Numbered from the stretch's first letter, positions 51,331-61,837 are shown. The stretch is DNA of 64,000 bases from Anoplopoma fimbria (GCF_027596085.1 NC_072472.1:25244491-25308490); one strand, 5' to 3'. A program made the numbers and translations. The notes: generated by a model not told the origin, from the sequence alone.

Positions 51331-51468
51331 GGTTTCTGGGATATGTAGTCCATTTAGTGAACAGTTATTATGGAATCCAAACTACTCTGACACTGTTGCA
51401 ATAGCAATGTGTATATTCAAGGTGAACCAATGGGATTTATAGGAGGTTAACATTATTCATGATACTTA

Positions 51469-51974
51469 GTTAAGTGTACCCCTATTAATACAGTTAAGTG
51501 TACCCCTAGTAATATAGTTAAGTGTACCCCTATTAATATAGTTAAGTGTACCCCTATTAATATAGTTAAGTGTACCCCTATTAATATAGTTAAGTGTACC
51601 CCTATTAATATAGTTAAGTGTACCCCTATTAATATAGTTAAGTGTACCCCTATTAATACAGTTAAGTGTACCCCTATTAATATAGTTAAGTGTACCCCTA
51701 TTAATATAGTTACCCCTATTAATACAGTTAAGTGTACCCCTATTAATACAGTTAAGTGTACCCCTATTAATATAGTTAAGTGTACCCCTATTAATACAGT
51801 TAAGTGTACCCCTATTAATACAGTTAAGTGTACCCCTATTAATATAGTTAAGTGTACCCCTATTAATACAGTTAAGTGTACCCCTATTAATACAGTTAAG
51901 TGTACCCCTATTAATACAGTTAAGTGTACCCCTATTAATATAGTTAAGTGTACCCCTATTAATATAGTTAAGTG
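51469..51974 (+). repeat. 24-bp minisatellite, about 21 units
   Basis: The unit is TTAAGTGTACCCCTATTAAT plus ATAG or ACAG. Units differ mainly by that T/C site, and one unit near 51706 lacks six bases. Because 24 is divisible by three, the minus strand stays open and gives a Leu-Thr-Ile/Val-Leu-Ile-Gly-Val-His repeat. That is not evidence for a gene. The array lies between the divergent SPECC1 and TIMM22 starts. Confidence 0.95.
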
Positions 51975-52073
51975 AGGTGGAACAATGTCAGAAGCACATA
52001 TGTAACGCAACACCAAGCTACAGCCTCCATAATGACCATAAGGTTTCAACAAAAACATTCTGTAACCTCCTTG

Positions 52074-52077
<4 letters not shown>

Positions 52078-52168
<91 letters not shown>

Positions 52169-52172
52169 TATA
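52078..52172 (+). repeat. (TA)n microsatellite
   Basis: About 41 perfect TA units with an imperfect tail, some 270 bases upstream of the TIMM22 start codon. Confidence 0.95.
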
Positions 52173-52372
52173 ATTCACTGCAGGGCTGCTGTTGAAGTCT
52201 GGTGTCGAATGTGCTGACACGAAATTAGCTATCTCGCACTAAATAATATATTTTTAAAGCTTAATTATATATGTTTTCTCACTACAGCTCATTAATGTAC
52301 ATTATTCAAATATACATGCTTGAATTGTGTTTGTATCATTTCAGAATTATCCATAGACTGCAGACATTACAA

Positions 52373-52435
52373 ATGTGGCGAATCTGCAGCCGCTCGTCTT
52401 TGACTTTATTTACCTGCAGCTCTGTCTGTCATTGA
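52373..52435 (+). promoter_or_regulatory. Upstream open reading frame in putative TIMM22 leader
   Basis: An ATG at 52373 opens a 20-codon frame (Met-Trp-Arg-Ile...) that stops at TGA 52433-52435, five bases before the TIMM22 ATG. If transcription starts upstream, ribosomes would meet this frame first. Its effect on translation and the position of the transcript start are not known from sequence. Confidence 0.4.
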
Positions 52436-52440
52436 GAAAC

Positions 52441-52699
52441 ATGGCTGCCTCCACGGGTGCTGCAAACGCTGGCTCGTCCGATTTACAAGGTCTAGCTTCG
52501 GACGGTTCGAGTATGGACAGCCCACCAATTCAGTACAGTGTGATTCTGGAGCATCTCATCGGGGACAAGAGGCCCGTGAAGGAGCTGAGCCCCGGCATTA
52601 TGGGGGGACTGCCGGTGCCTCTCAAAAGCGACGAGCAGAAGATGATCGAGAGGGGAATGGAGAGCTGCGCCTTCAAGGCGGTTTTGGCCTGTGTGGGAG
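52441..52699 (+). CDS. TIMM22: TIMM22 exon 1 (residues 1-86)
   Basis: The exon encodes the variable N-terminus and the first part of the Tim17/22 domain (KSDEQKMIERGMESCAFKA). It ends in phase 1 at GGAG|GTAAGC. Confidence 0.95.
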
Positions 52700-54585
52700 G
52701 TAAGCAATGACACTAACATCACAACTTTAAAAATATATATATATATATGAGATAACTGCATAAAAACTGGAGTCAGATCCGAGCTCTATCGTATATGTGG
52801 AAGTGAGTGGGTTTAGGACTTTAGTATGTGGTTTCTGTAATGATGGGCTGAAATGATTTACTGACAGAAAACAATATTCTCTTGAAGCAATTTAAAGATG
52901 AAGAACTTGGGCGTTGGGAATCTGTGATGATGTTTCAGTATTTTACAGACAAAACAAATGATTGATAATAGCATAATGTTTCCTGTACATTACACATGCA
53001 TGCTCAATAACCTAAAGGGGAGCAATATTTCTCAGATCAGAGAAGAGTGGTATCTTGTATTTCCCTCAGTCTGTATATATTGTTGTGATTTCTTGTCCAG
53101 ACACTCAGGTGTTTTTTGTTCTCCACAGGATTTGTCCTCGGAGGAGCTTTTGGTGTTTTCACCGCAGGCATCGATACCAATGTTGGCTTCGACCCCAAAG
53201 ACCCTCTGAAGACTCCATCAGCACGAGAAGTCCTCAAAGACATGGGCCAGAGGGGGATGTCATACGCCAAGAACTTTGCCATCGTGGGCGCCATGTTCTC
53301 CTGCACAGAGTGCATCATAGAATCAGTAGGTCACACCCCTTCCCTTCATTATCTCCTCATCTGGTAAACAAAAAAACAGCATCAGACATTGTGTGATTAT
53401 GATCTAGACACCACTGGAATGCATGATAAAATAATTAAATCAAATTAAATCGCATTGAGTTGTATTTAAGATATACAACAAGATAACTAAATTGTAAATA
53501 ATTACTGACAGGAGCTCAAAACAAACTAATAAATCAGTTCCCAGTTCTCTGTAGCAATACAGGAAATATACAAGAAATGTAAATACTTTGTACAAGGATT
53601 TCAACTATATCTTTATAACTCGAGTGTCTTTACTACAAACACTTCTACAAGGCTGGGTCACATTAGGTGACATGGGAGTTCTTTTTAAATTGCATGATTT
53701 TACTGACACAGCACCCAAAAGACCAAATACATTATTTGCGGTCAAATGTAAGGGGCATCAGTGAAAAACACAGCAGAGTGATTTCATACTTCAATTAGAA
53801 TAATATAAAAAAATCATAATACAGATTGCAAACATCAGCAGAGAGGAACTGTAATTAAAGGTTGAAACGGGGTTGATAAATGAGCTAGAAACTAATATTA
53901 TCCAACGTTAATTACTCGTTTCATCTTTCAGGGAATTGTTCCGACAATTTTGGTTTTCAGATTGACTTGAGAGCAGTGTTCTATTGGCTTTTTATTGTTG
54001 TAAAAGTGCACAGTGATGTTCAAGGCTTGATGTATTCTTTGGCTTTGTAGCTCTGTTTCAAACGCTCCCCGGTGGCTCTTTGACAAAACTATTATTTTTG
54101 TTAATGTAGAATGTTTGTGATGTTTTGGGAACCTCATGGGACTTGTGTTCTGCTTCCTCTTCGAAATGGTCTGACAGCGCCCTCTAGTGCACAACTGTTT
54201 TTTATTCTCTAAGTGAGGTACAAAATGTTGTATGATGTCTGCTAACTGGTAGTTCTTATTGAAGCCTCTCAACTTTCCCCCCCTCTGGCTCAAGTGCACA
54301 ACAATGTATTAACTTATTTCTTGTGTCTGTTTTTCATTTTTAGCACCGAGGTAAATCTGACTGGCAGAACGCTGTGTACAGCGGCTGTGTGACAGGAGGA
54401 GCCATTGGATTTCGTGGTATGTGACCCTGGTATATTCTGCTTTGATGTTTTAAATTGAAGGCAGGCTGTTTCTTTTGACCTCACACGTATTATCTTTCTC
54501 TTTTGTAGCTGGTCTGAAGGCTGGGGTGCTGGGATGTGGAGGCTTTGCTGCATTCTCCGCTGCCATTGAATATTATTTGAGGTGA
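52441..54585 (+). CDS. TIMM22: TIMM22, Tim22 translocase pore subunit
   Basis: TIMM22 is the channel-forming core of the inner-membrane carrier translocase. It inserts multi-spanning proteins such as metabolite carriers into the mitochondrial inner membrane. Exons 52441-52699, 53129-53325, 54344-54416 and 54509-54585 join to 606 bases, 201 codons with TGA; human is 194. All junctions are GT-AG with agreeing phases (1, 0, 1). The diverged N-terminus (1-60) is followed by the Tim17/22 domain with MESCAFKA, GGFVLGGAFGVFTAG and DMGQRGMSYAKNFAIVGAMF. SCTEC follows, then the Gly-rich end AGLKAGVLGCGGFAAFSAA. Cys76 and Cys148 correspond to the conserved pair reported to form a disulphide in this family. 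ATG 52441 is chosen because human begins Met-Ala-Ala and the reading frame upstream has no in-frame ATG. The gene appears intact. Confidence 0.97.
53129..53325 (+). CDS. TIMM22: TIMM22 exon 2 (residues 87-152)
   Basis: Acceptor TTCTCCACAG, donor TCA|GTAGGT. It encodes the first membrane segment, the FDPKDPLKTPSAREVLKDM loop and the second segment ending SCTECIIES. The stretch TAGIDTNVGFDPKDP is identical to human. Confidence 0.96.
54344..54416 (+). CDS. TIMM22: TIMM22 exon 3
   Basis: Acceptor CATTTTTAG, donor CGTG|GTATGT. It encodes HRGKSDWQNAVYSGCVTG and GAIGFR, aligned with human RGTSDWKNSVISGCITGGAI. Confidence 0.95.
54509..54585 (+). CDS. TIMM22: TIMM22 exon 4 and stop
   Basis: Acceptor CTCTTTTGTAG. 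It encodes AGLKAGVLGCGGFAAFSAAI and EYYLR, then TGA. The human protein ends in DYYLR at the same place. Confidence 0.96.
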
Positions 54586-55110
54586 ACCACAGAAGAGTGA
54601 CTCTATGGACTAAATGGATGCGCGCGTGGACGAGCCCTGTGAGGTGTAGGACTCGTCAATATTTACCTGCACATGGAGGATTGCTGCAAAAGCAGAGCTG
54701 ATGTTTTTGGTGAAAGCGACGGGTTCCTATTCGTGTACAGTGGGCTGAACAAGATGTATGTATTTCCCAGAGACTACTTTTATCATATGGACAGTTTGAA
54801 CAAAGCAAAGCAACTTCATGTGGAGAATCTGCAGAAACTGAGCAAAGGGGATCTGCCTCTGTGTTGGAGGCATAATCACGTTCACTCTTCATTCACAACC
54901 ACCTCAAATCAGACTCAGATAAACGCTGTTCTTATTGAAGAACATGTGTCTACTGAACTAATCCACATCAAATTATTTGTATTAAACATGTTGTTTTGTT
55001 AAGTTGTTAAGAACATTTCTTCTTTGTTTACAAGTATCCATGACAATAAAATCTTAAACTGCCTTTAAATATTAGTGTTGGACAAATAAAGTTCAAAGTA
55101 AGTGAATAGT
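54586..55110 (+). other. TIMM22 3'UTR with two poly(A) signals
   Basis: AATAAA occurs at 55045-55050 and again at 55085-55090, about 460 and 500 bases after the stop. A TGTTGG stretch lies between them. The open frame at 54673-55002 inside this region has no known similarity and is taken as chance. Confidence 0.7.
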
Positions 55111-56440
55111 ATAGATGAGTTTAGTGTCAGTAAGCCTTTGTGCTGAAACATGTTGGTTAGATGGCTTTAGGAAACGATATATCCACCAACATACTGTTGT
55201 CTGAGGTTCAGGAAATGTGTCACATCAAACTGTTCAAAAAAATTCACCATATGAATCTTTGTATGAGGATATAAAAAATGGCGGATATCAGTTTAAAAAA
55301 TCTCCACATTTGTGTTTTTGCTCAAGACTTTCAGATGTGAAATAACTGGACATATTAACATTTTAACAGTGAATGAGAGAGCTTTAGGGCTCTGTTAGTG
55401 CTTTGAGCGAGATTACTCAGTTTTATGGCCTAAATGTGCAAAAGGACAAAAATATCTATGTTTTAATGTATCGATTTTGTTTCAGAAGGGACATTTGTGA
55501 GGCTTATAAGGGCTAAAGTGTGAAATGTTTGCATAAAGAAGAAGGTTAGAGTGGTGATGTCAGCCACTCTGCTCCACTACTGCCCCCTACTGGTCTGGAC
55601 AGGATCCAACACTGATCCTCTTAGAGTTGACAAACGGAATACTGATCTCAAGATTAGAGTTAATTTTAAGTCAAAATGAAATAAATACACAAACAACAAT
55701 GTAACTACATCCTGTGTGTTCAGTTAAAATACAAACTTCCCTGGATATTGCTATACATAAGATAAGATAAGATGATAATCTTTATAAATCATCACCATCA
55801 ATATGAATATAAAGCACCCCACATTTATTTTACAGTATCCCAAATATGCTTTCCAGGGCAGATCAGAGTTGAATCACTGAATCCATGGCGATATTATAAT
55901 ACATGAACAATTCCTATAGTTCAAACATTTTAAACATTGTTTTACTTGAGTTGTAACTATTTTAGCCTGAACACATTGGTTAGTGTCAATGGTTATTGGG
56001 GAGGATCTATATACATATGTTAAGTTATTATAATCTTCTAATTAATAAAGATTATTAAGGGGTGAAAGGGTCAGTTTTTCAGCAGTTTTTTTGGTTCATT
56101 TAATATTATTAAGACTGAATATCATTTGCAATTCACACCTGTGCCATCAGGAAACAACCCTTATTTTCCTTTTATAATTTATCACATCTGGTTTTATTTT
56201 AAAACGGTTATCAATGAGCAGTGAATAGGTCTGAAATTGAATAGTGGACTTATTAATGTTAGCAGGTTGTGATGAATTTATTTTTAAACCTCTGTCAGCT
56301 CGTGTCCAAGTTCAAATGCACAGTGAGGAGGCCGAGTGGTCTGCTGACCTTTTATAACCTCGGTTGCGTCGTCTCCATGACGTTTTCTGACGTGCGTTCG
56401 TTGGCGTGAGCAAGACAGCGAGACATTAGTATTATATATA
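55111..56440. other. Intergenic, no gene seen
   Basis: AT-rich spacer right of TIMM22. It holds a GATAA run (ATAAGATAAGATAAGATGAT near 55758) of the kind left at the 3' end of fish LINE copies. Nothing coding is supported. Confidence 0.6.
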
Positions 56441-56520
56441 TACATTACATTACATTACATTACATTACAGTCATTAAGCAGACGCTTTTATCCAAAGCGA
56501 CTTACAATAAGAAAATGTAA
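56441..56520 (+). mobile_element. Fish interspersed repeat with TACAT tail
   Basis: A TACAT pentamer run is followed by AAGCAGACGCTTTTATCCAA and AGCGACTTACAATAAG. This phrase is one of the most widespread repeat sequences in teleost genomes. The boundaries are approximate. Confidence 0.65.
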
Positions 56521-56756
56521 AAAAACATATAAAAAAATCACGTTTGTTAATTAGTTAGATATTTTTTGTAACATATTTGTGAGTTGAGAACGAGTCTTAA
56601 GACTTCAAGCCCTTATACATAATACTTACTTTACATTAGAAGAATAAGAGCAATAAGAGTCATCCTGAATGTGAACTTTGAGGGGCTCTTCACATAGCAG
56701 TCCTGGGGGCCTAAAGGCTCAGTGGGTATCTGAGTCAGGGAATCTGTGTAAAGTTC

Positions 56757-58388
56757 AATTCAATTCAATTCAATTCAATTCAATTCAGTTTATTTTGTAT
56801 AGCCCAGAATCACAAATTACAAATTTGCCTCAGAGGGCTTTACAATCTGTACACATGCGACATCCTCTGTCCTTCCCTCACATCGGCACAGGAAAAACTC
56901 CCCTAAAAACCCCTTTAACAGGGAGAAAAAAGGAAGAAACCTATGGGAGAACGACAGAGGAGGGATCCTTCTCCCAGGATGGACAGAATGCAATAAATGT
57001 CATGTGTACAGAACGAACAGCATAACAGAGATACAACACATTCAATGTATATGACATAAATGATTCATATAATAAGACTACTTATAATAACAGCAGCAAT
57101 TATTATAGTAGAATTATAATTATGAAAATAGGGATAGTAATGTGATTAATAATAATAATCGAAGTAGCAGTGGGTGTCAGTCGGCTCACAGCAGGAGGCA
57201 CGACTACGGTCCAGGTACCACAACGATTCATGGAAACCTGCAGAGCGAGAAAGCAAAAAGGGCTTCAGGGTGGAAGTAAAGCTAAAATGCTTAATGGTAC
57301 AGGTAATAGTAATAGTAATGTGACTAGTAATAATAATGGTGGTAGCAGTCGGTGTCAGCAGGGCCGTAGCAGGATGCACGACCACGGTCCAGGTACAGCC
57401 ACGATTTATAGAAGCCTGCGAAGCGAGAAAGCACAAAGACTCCAGGGTACAAGCAAGTCAATAAGCGTAATAGTACAGGCAATAATAATAGTAATGTGAC
57501 TAATAATGATAGTGGTAGTAGTAGTGGGTGTCAGCAGGGCCTCAGTAGGTGGCACGATGACAGTCCAAATATAACCCCGATTCCTGGGAACCTGCGAGGC
57601 GAGAAAGCACAAGAACTCCGGGGAAGAAGCAAAATCAGTAATGTGCATAAATAGGAGATTAATACATAAAGATGGAGGGAGAGAAGAGGAGAGAGGAGCT
57701 CAGCGTATCCTAGGTAGTCCCCGGCTGTCTAGGCATATAGCAGCATATCTAGGGGCTGGACCAAGGCCAACCTGAACCAGCCCTAACTATAAGCGCTATC
57801 AAAAAGGAAGGTCTTAAGCCTGCTCTTGAAAGTGGTGAGTGTGTCTGCCCCCCCGGACTGAAACTGGAACCTGGTTCCACAGAAGAGGAGCCTGATAACT
57901 GAAGGCTCTGGCTCCCATCCTACTTTTATATACTCTAGGAACCACAAGTAACCCTGCATTGATGGAGCGCAGCTCTCTAGTTGGGTAATATGGAACTATA
58001 AGTTCCTTAAGATAAGACGGTGCCTGACCAGTTAGAGCTTTGTAGGTAAGTAAAATAATTTTAAATTCTATTCTTGATTTAACAGGGAGCCAGTGCAGAG
58101 AAGCTAATACTGGAGTAATATGATCTCTTTTCTTAGTTTTTGTTAGAACACGTGCTGCAGCATTCTGGATCAACTGTAAAGATCTAAGAGACCTATTAGA
58201 GCAGCCTGATAATAAGGAGTTACAGTAATCTAGTCTACAGGGAACAAATGCATGAACTAGTTTTTCTGCATCGCTTTGAGACAGGATTTGCCTGATTTTC
58301 GCAATGTTACGTAAATGAAAAAAGGCTATCCTTGAGATCTGTTTTATATAAGTGTAGCCCTGTGTGACGCACACAAAATGTATGGTCA
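56757..58388 (-). mobile_element. 5'-truncated non-LTR retrotransposon (L2/CR1-like)
   Basis: The minus-strand frame 58389-57814 encodes the C-terminal tail typical of fish L2/CR1-like LINE reverse-transcriptase proteins (LDYCNSLLSG, LIQNAAARVLT, HITPVLASLHWLPVKSR, LLTYKALTGQAPSYL). The catalytic part is missing, so the copy is 5'-truncated. Near 57850 the frame is lost within a run of C, while the expected continuation lies in a neighbouring frame. A 3' region of about 1 kb follows. It ends in a GAATT pentamer tail at 56757-56787, a common LINE 3' end. The clade assignment is by eye. Confidence 0.8.
57167..57650. repeat. Three tandem ~180-bp units in the LINE 3' region
   Basis: Units start near 57167, 57344 and 57524. 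Each holds GGTGTCAG, a CACGA...GTCCA...ACGATT-like core, CCTGCGA.GCGAGAAAGCA and an AATAATAGTAATGTGACTA stretch. The third unit is incomplete. They differ enough to be an old expansion within the element family. Confidence 0.75.
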
Positions 58389-58389
58389 C
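57814..58389 (-). pseudogene. LINE ORF2 C-terminal fragment, frameshifted
   Basis: The visible 191-codon frame ends in a chance tail after the shift in the C run near 57850. The neighbouring frame carries on with a plausible LINE end and a stop. The right end merges with the first subtelomeric module, so the first codons may not belong to the element. Confidence 0.7.
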
Positions 58390-60510
58390 ATTTTTGTTTA
58401 TTTGATTAATATATGATGTAATGTACTGTTAGTTAAAATATTCAATGAAATAGAATCATCTATTATACTAACTTCCTCAGAAGTGTATTTCACCCTGTGG
58501 CCACTAGGCGGCAGTGCAGCGCTGTGGTTCAGGATGTGCGCACGCAACGTCTTCCCACAGCGCGGGAAAACTCTCAATGAAGACACCACAGAACTGCCTG
58601 CTTCTTCATTTATTCCTGTTTTCACAGGTTAGTAATATATGTAAATACAAAATAAACACGATTTGAATAGAGACAAATGTTTATAGAACAATTGTTAAAA
58701 TTTGTGTTTCATGTATTTGTTTAGAGGCAACGTGAGTTCGGTATTAAGACTGACTGTCGGATGCTAACGTTAGCTTAGCTGAACGATAATAGCAGTACAT
58801 TCCTCTGGGTTTTCTGGCTCCTGCACATCATAATATTTGTAAATAATGAAGTGATATAAATCTGTATGTTCAATGAGTTGTGTCACACTGAGTATGTTGG
58901 TTAAATGTGACCGAAAGATGTATATTAGTGTTGTGCCTGTTTGTTAGCCTGTGTTAGCCTCGTCGTATTGTTGGCGCCGCCATTGTTAGAGATCCGTGAC
59001 GTCACCTACACCACAGTAGCTGTGGGACGGCTAGAGAGGGTTTTAGAGAGGGTTTTAGTTTTTAGGAGAACTGTTGTCTCAACACACTAGTGTGTTGGAA
59101 TGGCACTGGCACAAGTTAAAAATATATGAACCCCATTTTTGTTTATTTGATTAATATATGATGTAATGTACTGTTAGTTAAAATATTCAATGAAATAGAA
59201 TCATCTATTATACTAACTTCCTCAGAAGTGTATTTCACCCTGTGGCCACTAGGCGGCAGTGCAGCGCTGTGGTTCAGGATGTGCGCACGCAACGTCTTCC
59301 CACAGCGCGGGAAAACTCTCAATGAAGACGCCACAGAACTGCCTGCTCTCACAGGTTAGTAATATATGTAAATACAAAATAAACACCATTTAAATAGAGA
59401 CAAATGTTTATAGAACAATTGTTAAAATTTGTGTTTCATGTATTTGTTTAGAGGCAACGTGAGTTCGGTATTAAGACTGACTGTCGGATGCTAACGTTAG
59501 CTTAGCTGAATGATAATAGCAGTACATTCCTCTGGGTTTTCTGGCTCCTGCACATCATAATATTTGTAAATAATGAAGTGATATAAATCTGTATGTTCAA
59601 TGAGTTGTGTCACACTGAGTATGTTGGTTAAATGTGACCGAAAGATGTATATTAGTGTTGTGCCTGTTTGTTAGCCTGTGTTAGCCTCGTCGTATTGTTG
59701 GCGCCGCCATTGTTAGAGATCCGTGACGTCACCTACACCACAGTAGCTGTGGGACGGCTAGAGAGGGTTTTAGAGAGGGTTTTAGTTTTTAGGAGAACTG
59801 TTGTCTCAACACACTAGTGTGTTGGAATGGCACTGGCACAAGTTAAAAATATATGAACCCCATTTTTGTTTATTTGATTAATATATGATGTAATGTACTG
59901 TTAGTTAAAATATTCAATGAAATAGAATCATCTATTATACTAACTTCCTCAGAAGTGTATTTCACCCTGTGGCCACTAGGCGGCAGTGCAGCGCTGTGGT
60001 TCAGGATGTGCGCACGCAACGTCTTCCCACAGCGGGAAAACTCTCAATGAAGACGCCACAGAACTGCCTGCTCTCACAGGTTAGTAATATATGTAAATAC
60101 AAAATAAACACCATTTAAATAGAGACCAATGTTTATAGAACAATTGTTAAAATTTGTGTTTCATGTATTTGTTTAGAGGCAACGTGAGTTCGGTATTAAG
60201 ACTGACTGTCGGATGCTAACGTTAGCTTAGCTGAATGATAATAGCAGTACATTCCTCTGGGTTTTCTGGCTCCTGCACATCATAATATTTGTAAATAATG
60301 AAGTGATATAAATCTGTATGTTCAATGAGTTGTGTCACACTGAGTATGTTGGTTAAATGTGACCGAAAGATGTATATTAGTGTTGTGCCTGTTTGTTAGC
60401 CTGTGTTAGCGCTCGTCGTATTGTTGGCGCCGCCATTGTTAGAGATCCGTGACGTCACCTACACCACAGTAGCTGTGGGACGGCTAGAGAGGGTTTTAGA
60501 GAGGGTTTTA
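58389..60510. repeat. Three tandem 650-745 bp modules
   Basis: Copies begin at 58389, 59134 and 59861, each with CATTTTTGTTTATTTGATTA. They are nearly identical (a handful of visible differences). Each includes a GC-rich exon-like part (GGCGGCAGTGCAGCGCTGTG, CGCACGCAACGTCTTCCCAC) that ends CACAG|GTTAGT. Further on lies a block GGCGCCGCCATTGTTAGAG next to TGACGTCA. Copy 1 alone has a 20-base insert in the exon-like end. Copy 3 stops at TTTTA 60510. The modules may be duplicated promoter/first-exon units, but no protein is encoded. Confidence 0.92.
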
Positions 60511-61120
60511 TGCCCAGCTGTCCCAGTTATACTGGCTGGATGGAGTGTTTAAGTGGGATAGTGAATATATGAATGTGTGAATGTTGCTTATTTAAGTTGT
60601 TGTACATTTATGTGATTTTGTGAAAGACAATGCACTTGAAAGAAATATGTAATGAAGACGCCACAGAACTGCCTGCTTCTTCATTTATTCCTGTTTTCAC
60701 AGGCACACATCATCTGCACACAGGCTCTCTAGCACTGAGACCTGTAAGTACGGACACCATCAGAGCAGTAATAAGTGTTTATGGAGTTATGGGAAAAAAG
60801 AAAAAGAGTAACAACATTTTTCTTTTTCTTTTTATTAAGTAGGGGAGGGTGTGGCACCCTGGACATTTGAATGGCTACAATTATTTGCAGGATTGTTAAT
60901 GTATTAGTGTGTGTTATTAACTTGTCCCCCCACACCATTATTTTCTGGTTATTATAATTTAAAACGCTTTGTGTTACTTCTAAACTAACCTGCTTTCACT
61001 TTAAGTAATCGGAGGGCGAAAATCACTTTCGCCAATAGGGGGCAGTAGCGGCTTCTGTATGGTGGTGACGCTGTAAGTCTTAAGAGAAGCAAGTTAGTGA
61101 AGCCGTAAGAAAGGACAGTC
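60511..61120. other. Spacer with partial module copy
   Basis: The stretch 60651-60702 repeats the exon-like end of module 1 (52 bases, one difference) but continues GCACACATC instead of GTTAGT. The rest is AT-rich, with A-rich and T-rich runs near 60795-60840. No gene is seen. Confidence 0.7.
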
Positions 61121-61177
61121 AGGATAGCGGCAGTGGAAGATATTCACCCGAGACTGTCTTTCTGTTTGTATTCACAG
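61121..61177 (+). repeat. Exon-like segment A (57 bases) followed by GT donor
   Basis: AGGATAGCGGCAGTGGAAGA leads to a pyrimidine-rich end ...TTTGTATTCACAG, then GTGAGAG. The same 57 bases recur at 61838-61894 with one difference. A GGCGCCAGCGTGACGTCA motif near 61323, like that in the tandem modules, suggests a diverged module. Confidence 0.8.
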
Positions 61178-61387
61178 GTGAGAGAAGTACACAAGCGTCA
61201 TATACATTATGTTAAGTTCACATGTTTTCATGTTTATGAAGTGTTTATTGTTGACATATAAGGCAGCTAACTGAAGCTAGCATCAGTAGCTAAACTAAGA
61301 AGGTCGAGCCCGCTGGCTGTTTGGCGCCAGCGTGACGTCACTAACCTAGCCTATAACTGCATTGTTCATGCAGGCTGTACACAGATA

Positions 61388-61640
61388 CATGTGTAACCTA
61401 ACCCTAACCTAACCCTAACCCTGTACACAGATACATGTGTAACCTAACCCTAACCCTGTACACAGATACATGTGGTGAACTAACCCTTAACCTGTACCCT
61501 GTACAGATACATGTGTAACCCTGTACACAGACCCTAACCCTAACCCTGTACACAGATACATGTGTAACCTAACCCTAACCCTGTACACAGATACATGTGT
61601 AACCTAACCATAACCTAACCCTAACCCTGTACACAGATAC
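61388..61640 (-). repeat. CCCTAA-strand telomere-like repeats with GTACACAG unit
   Basis: Short runs of CCTAACCCTAA alternate with a spacer TGTACACAGATACATGTGTA. At least six spacer units are seen, some truncated. The C-rich strand is on top here, opposite to the arrays right of 62396. Confidence 0.9.
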
Positions 61641-61754
61641 ATGTGTTGTCCTGTGCTGGTGATAAGCAGTGCTTTATTAGTTATGTTAAGCTGTACACAG
61701 ATACATGTGTTGTCCTGTGCTGGTGATAAGCAGTGCTTTATTAGTTATGTTAAG
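61627..61754 (+). repeat. 64-bp perfect direct duplication
   Basis: Two adjacent units start CTGTACACAGATACATGTGT at 61627 and 61691 and appear identical over 64 bases. A third begins at 61755 but departs after CTGTACA. Confidence 0.92.
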
Positions 61755-61837
61755 CTGTACATTTTAGGTTGTGTATTTATATTTTGTTTAACCTAATTAC
61801 AGTTGTATTAGATGGTTTCACTGATGTAGGATCACAC

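Noticed and set aside
51453..52220. 255-codon minus-strand frame with a Leu-Ile-Gly-Val-His repeat
   Set aside because: It is a translation of the 24-bp minisatellite and TA repeat, so length and periodicity alone keep it open.
54673..55002. 109-codon plus-strand frame after TIMM22
   Set aside because: It lies wholly in the TIMM22 3'UTR, has no known similarity and no splice or promoter support.
58398..59352. Two nearly identical minus-strand frames (about 70 codons)
   Set aside because: They only reflect the tandem modules. The third module disrupts the frame with a two-base loss, which would be unlikely under selection.
60630..60842. 70-codon plus-strand frame across the partial module copy
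   Set aside because: It ends in A-rich and T-rich low-complexity sequence and has no protein similarity.
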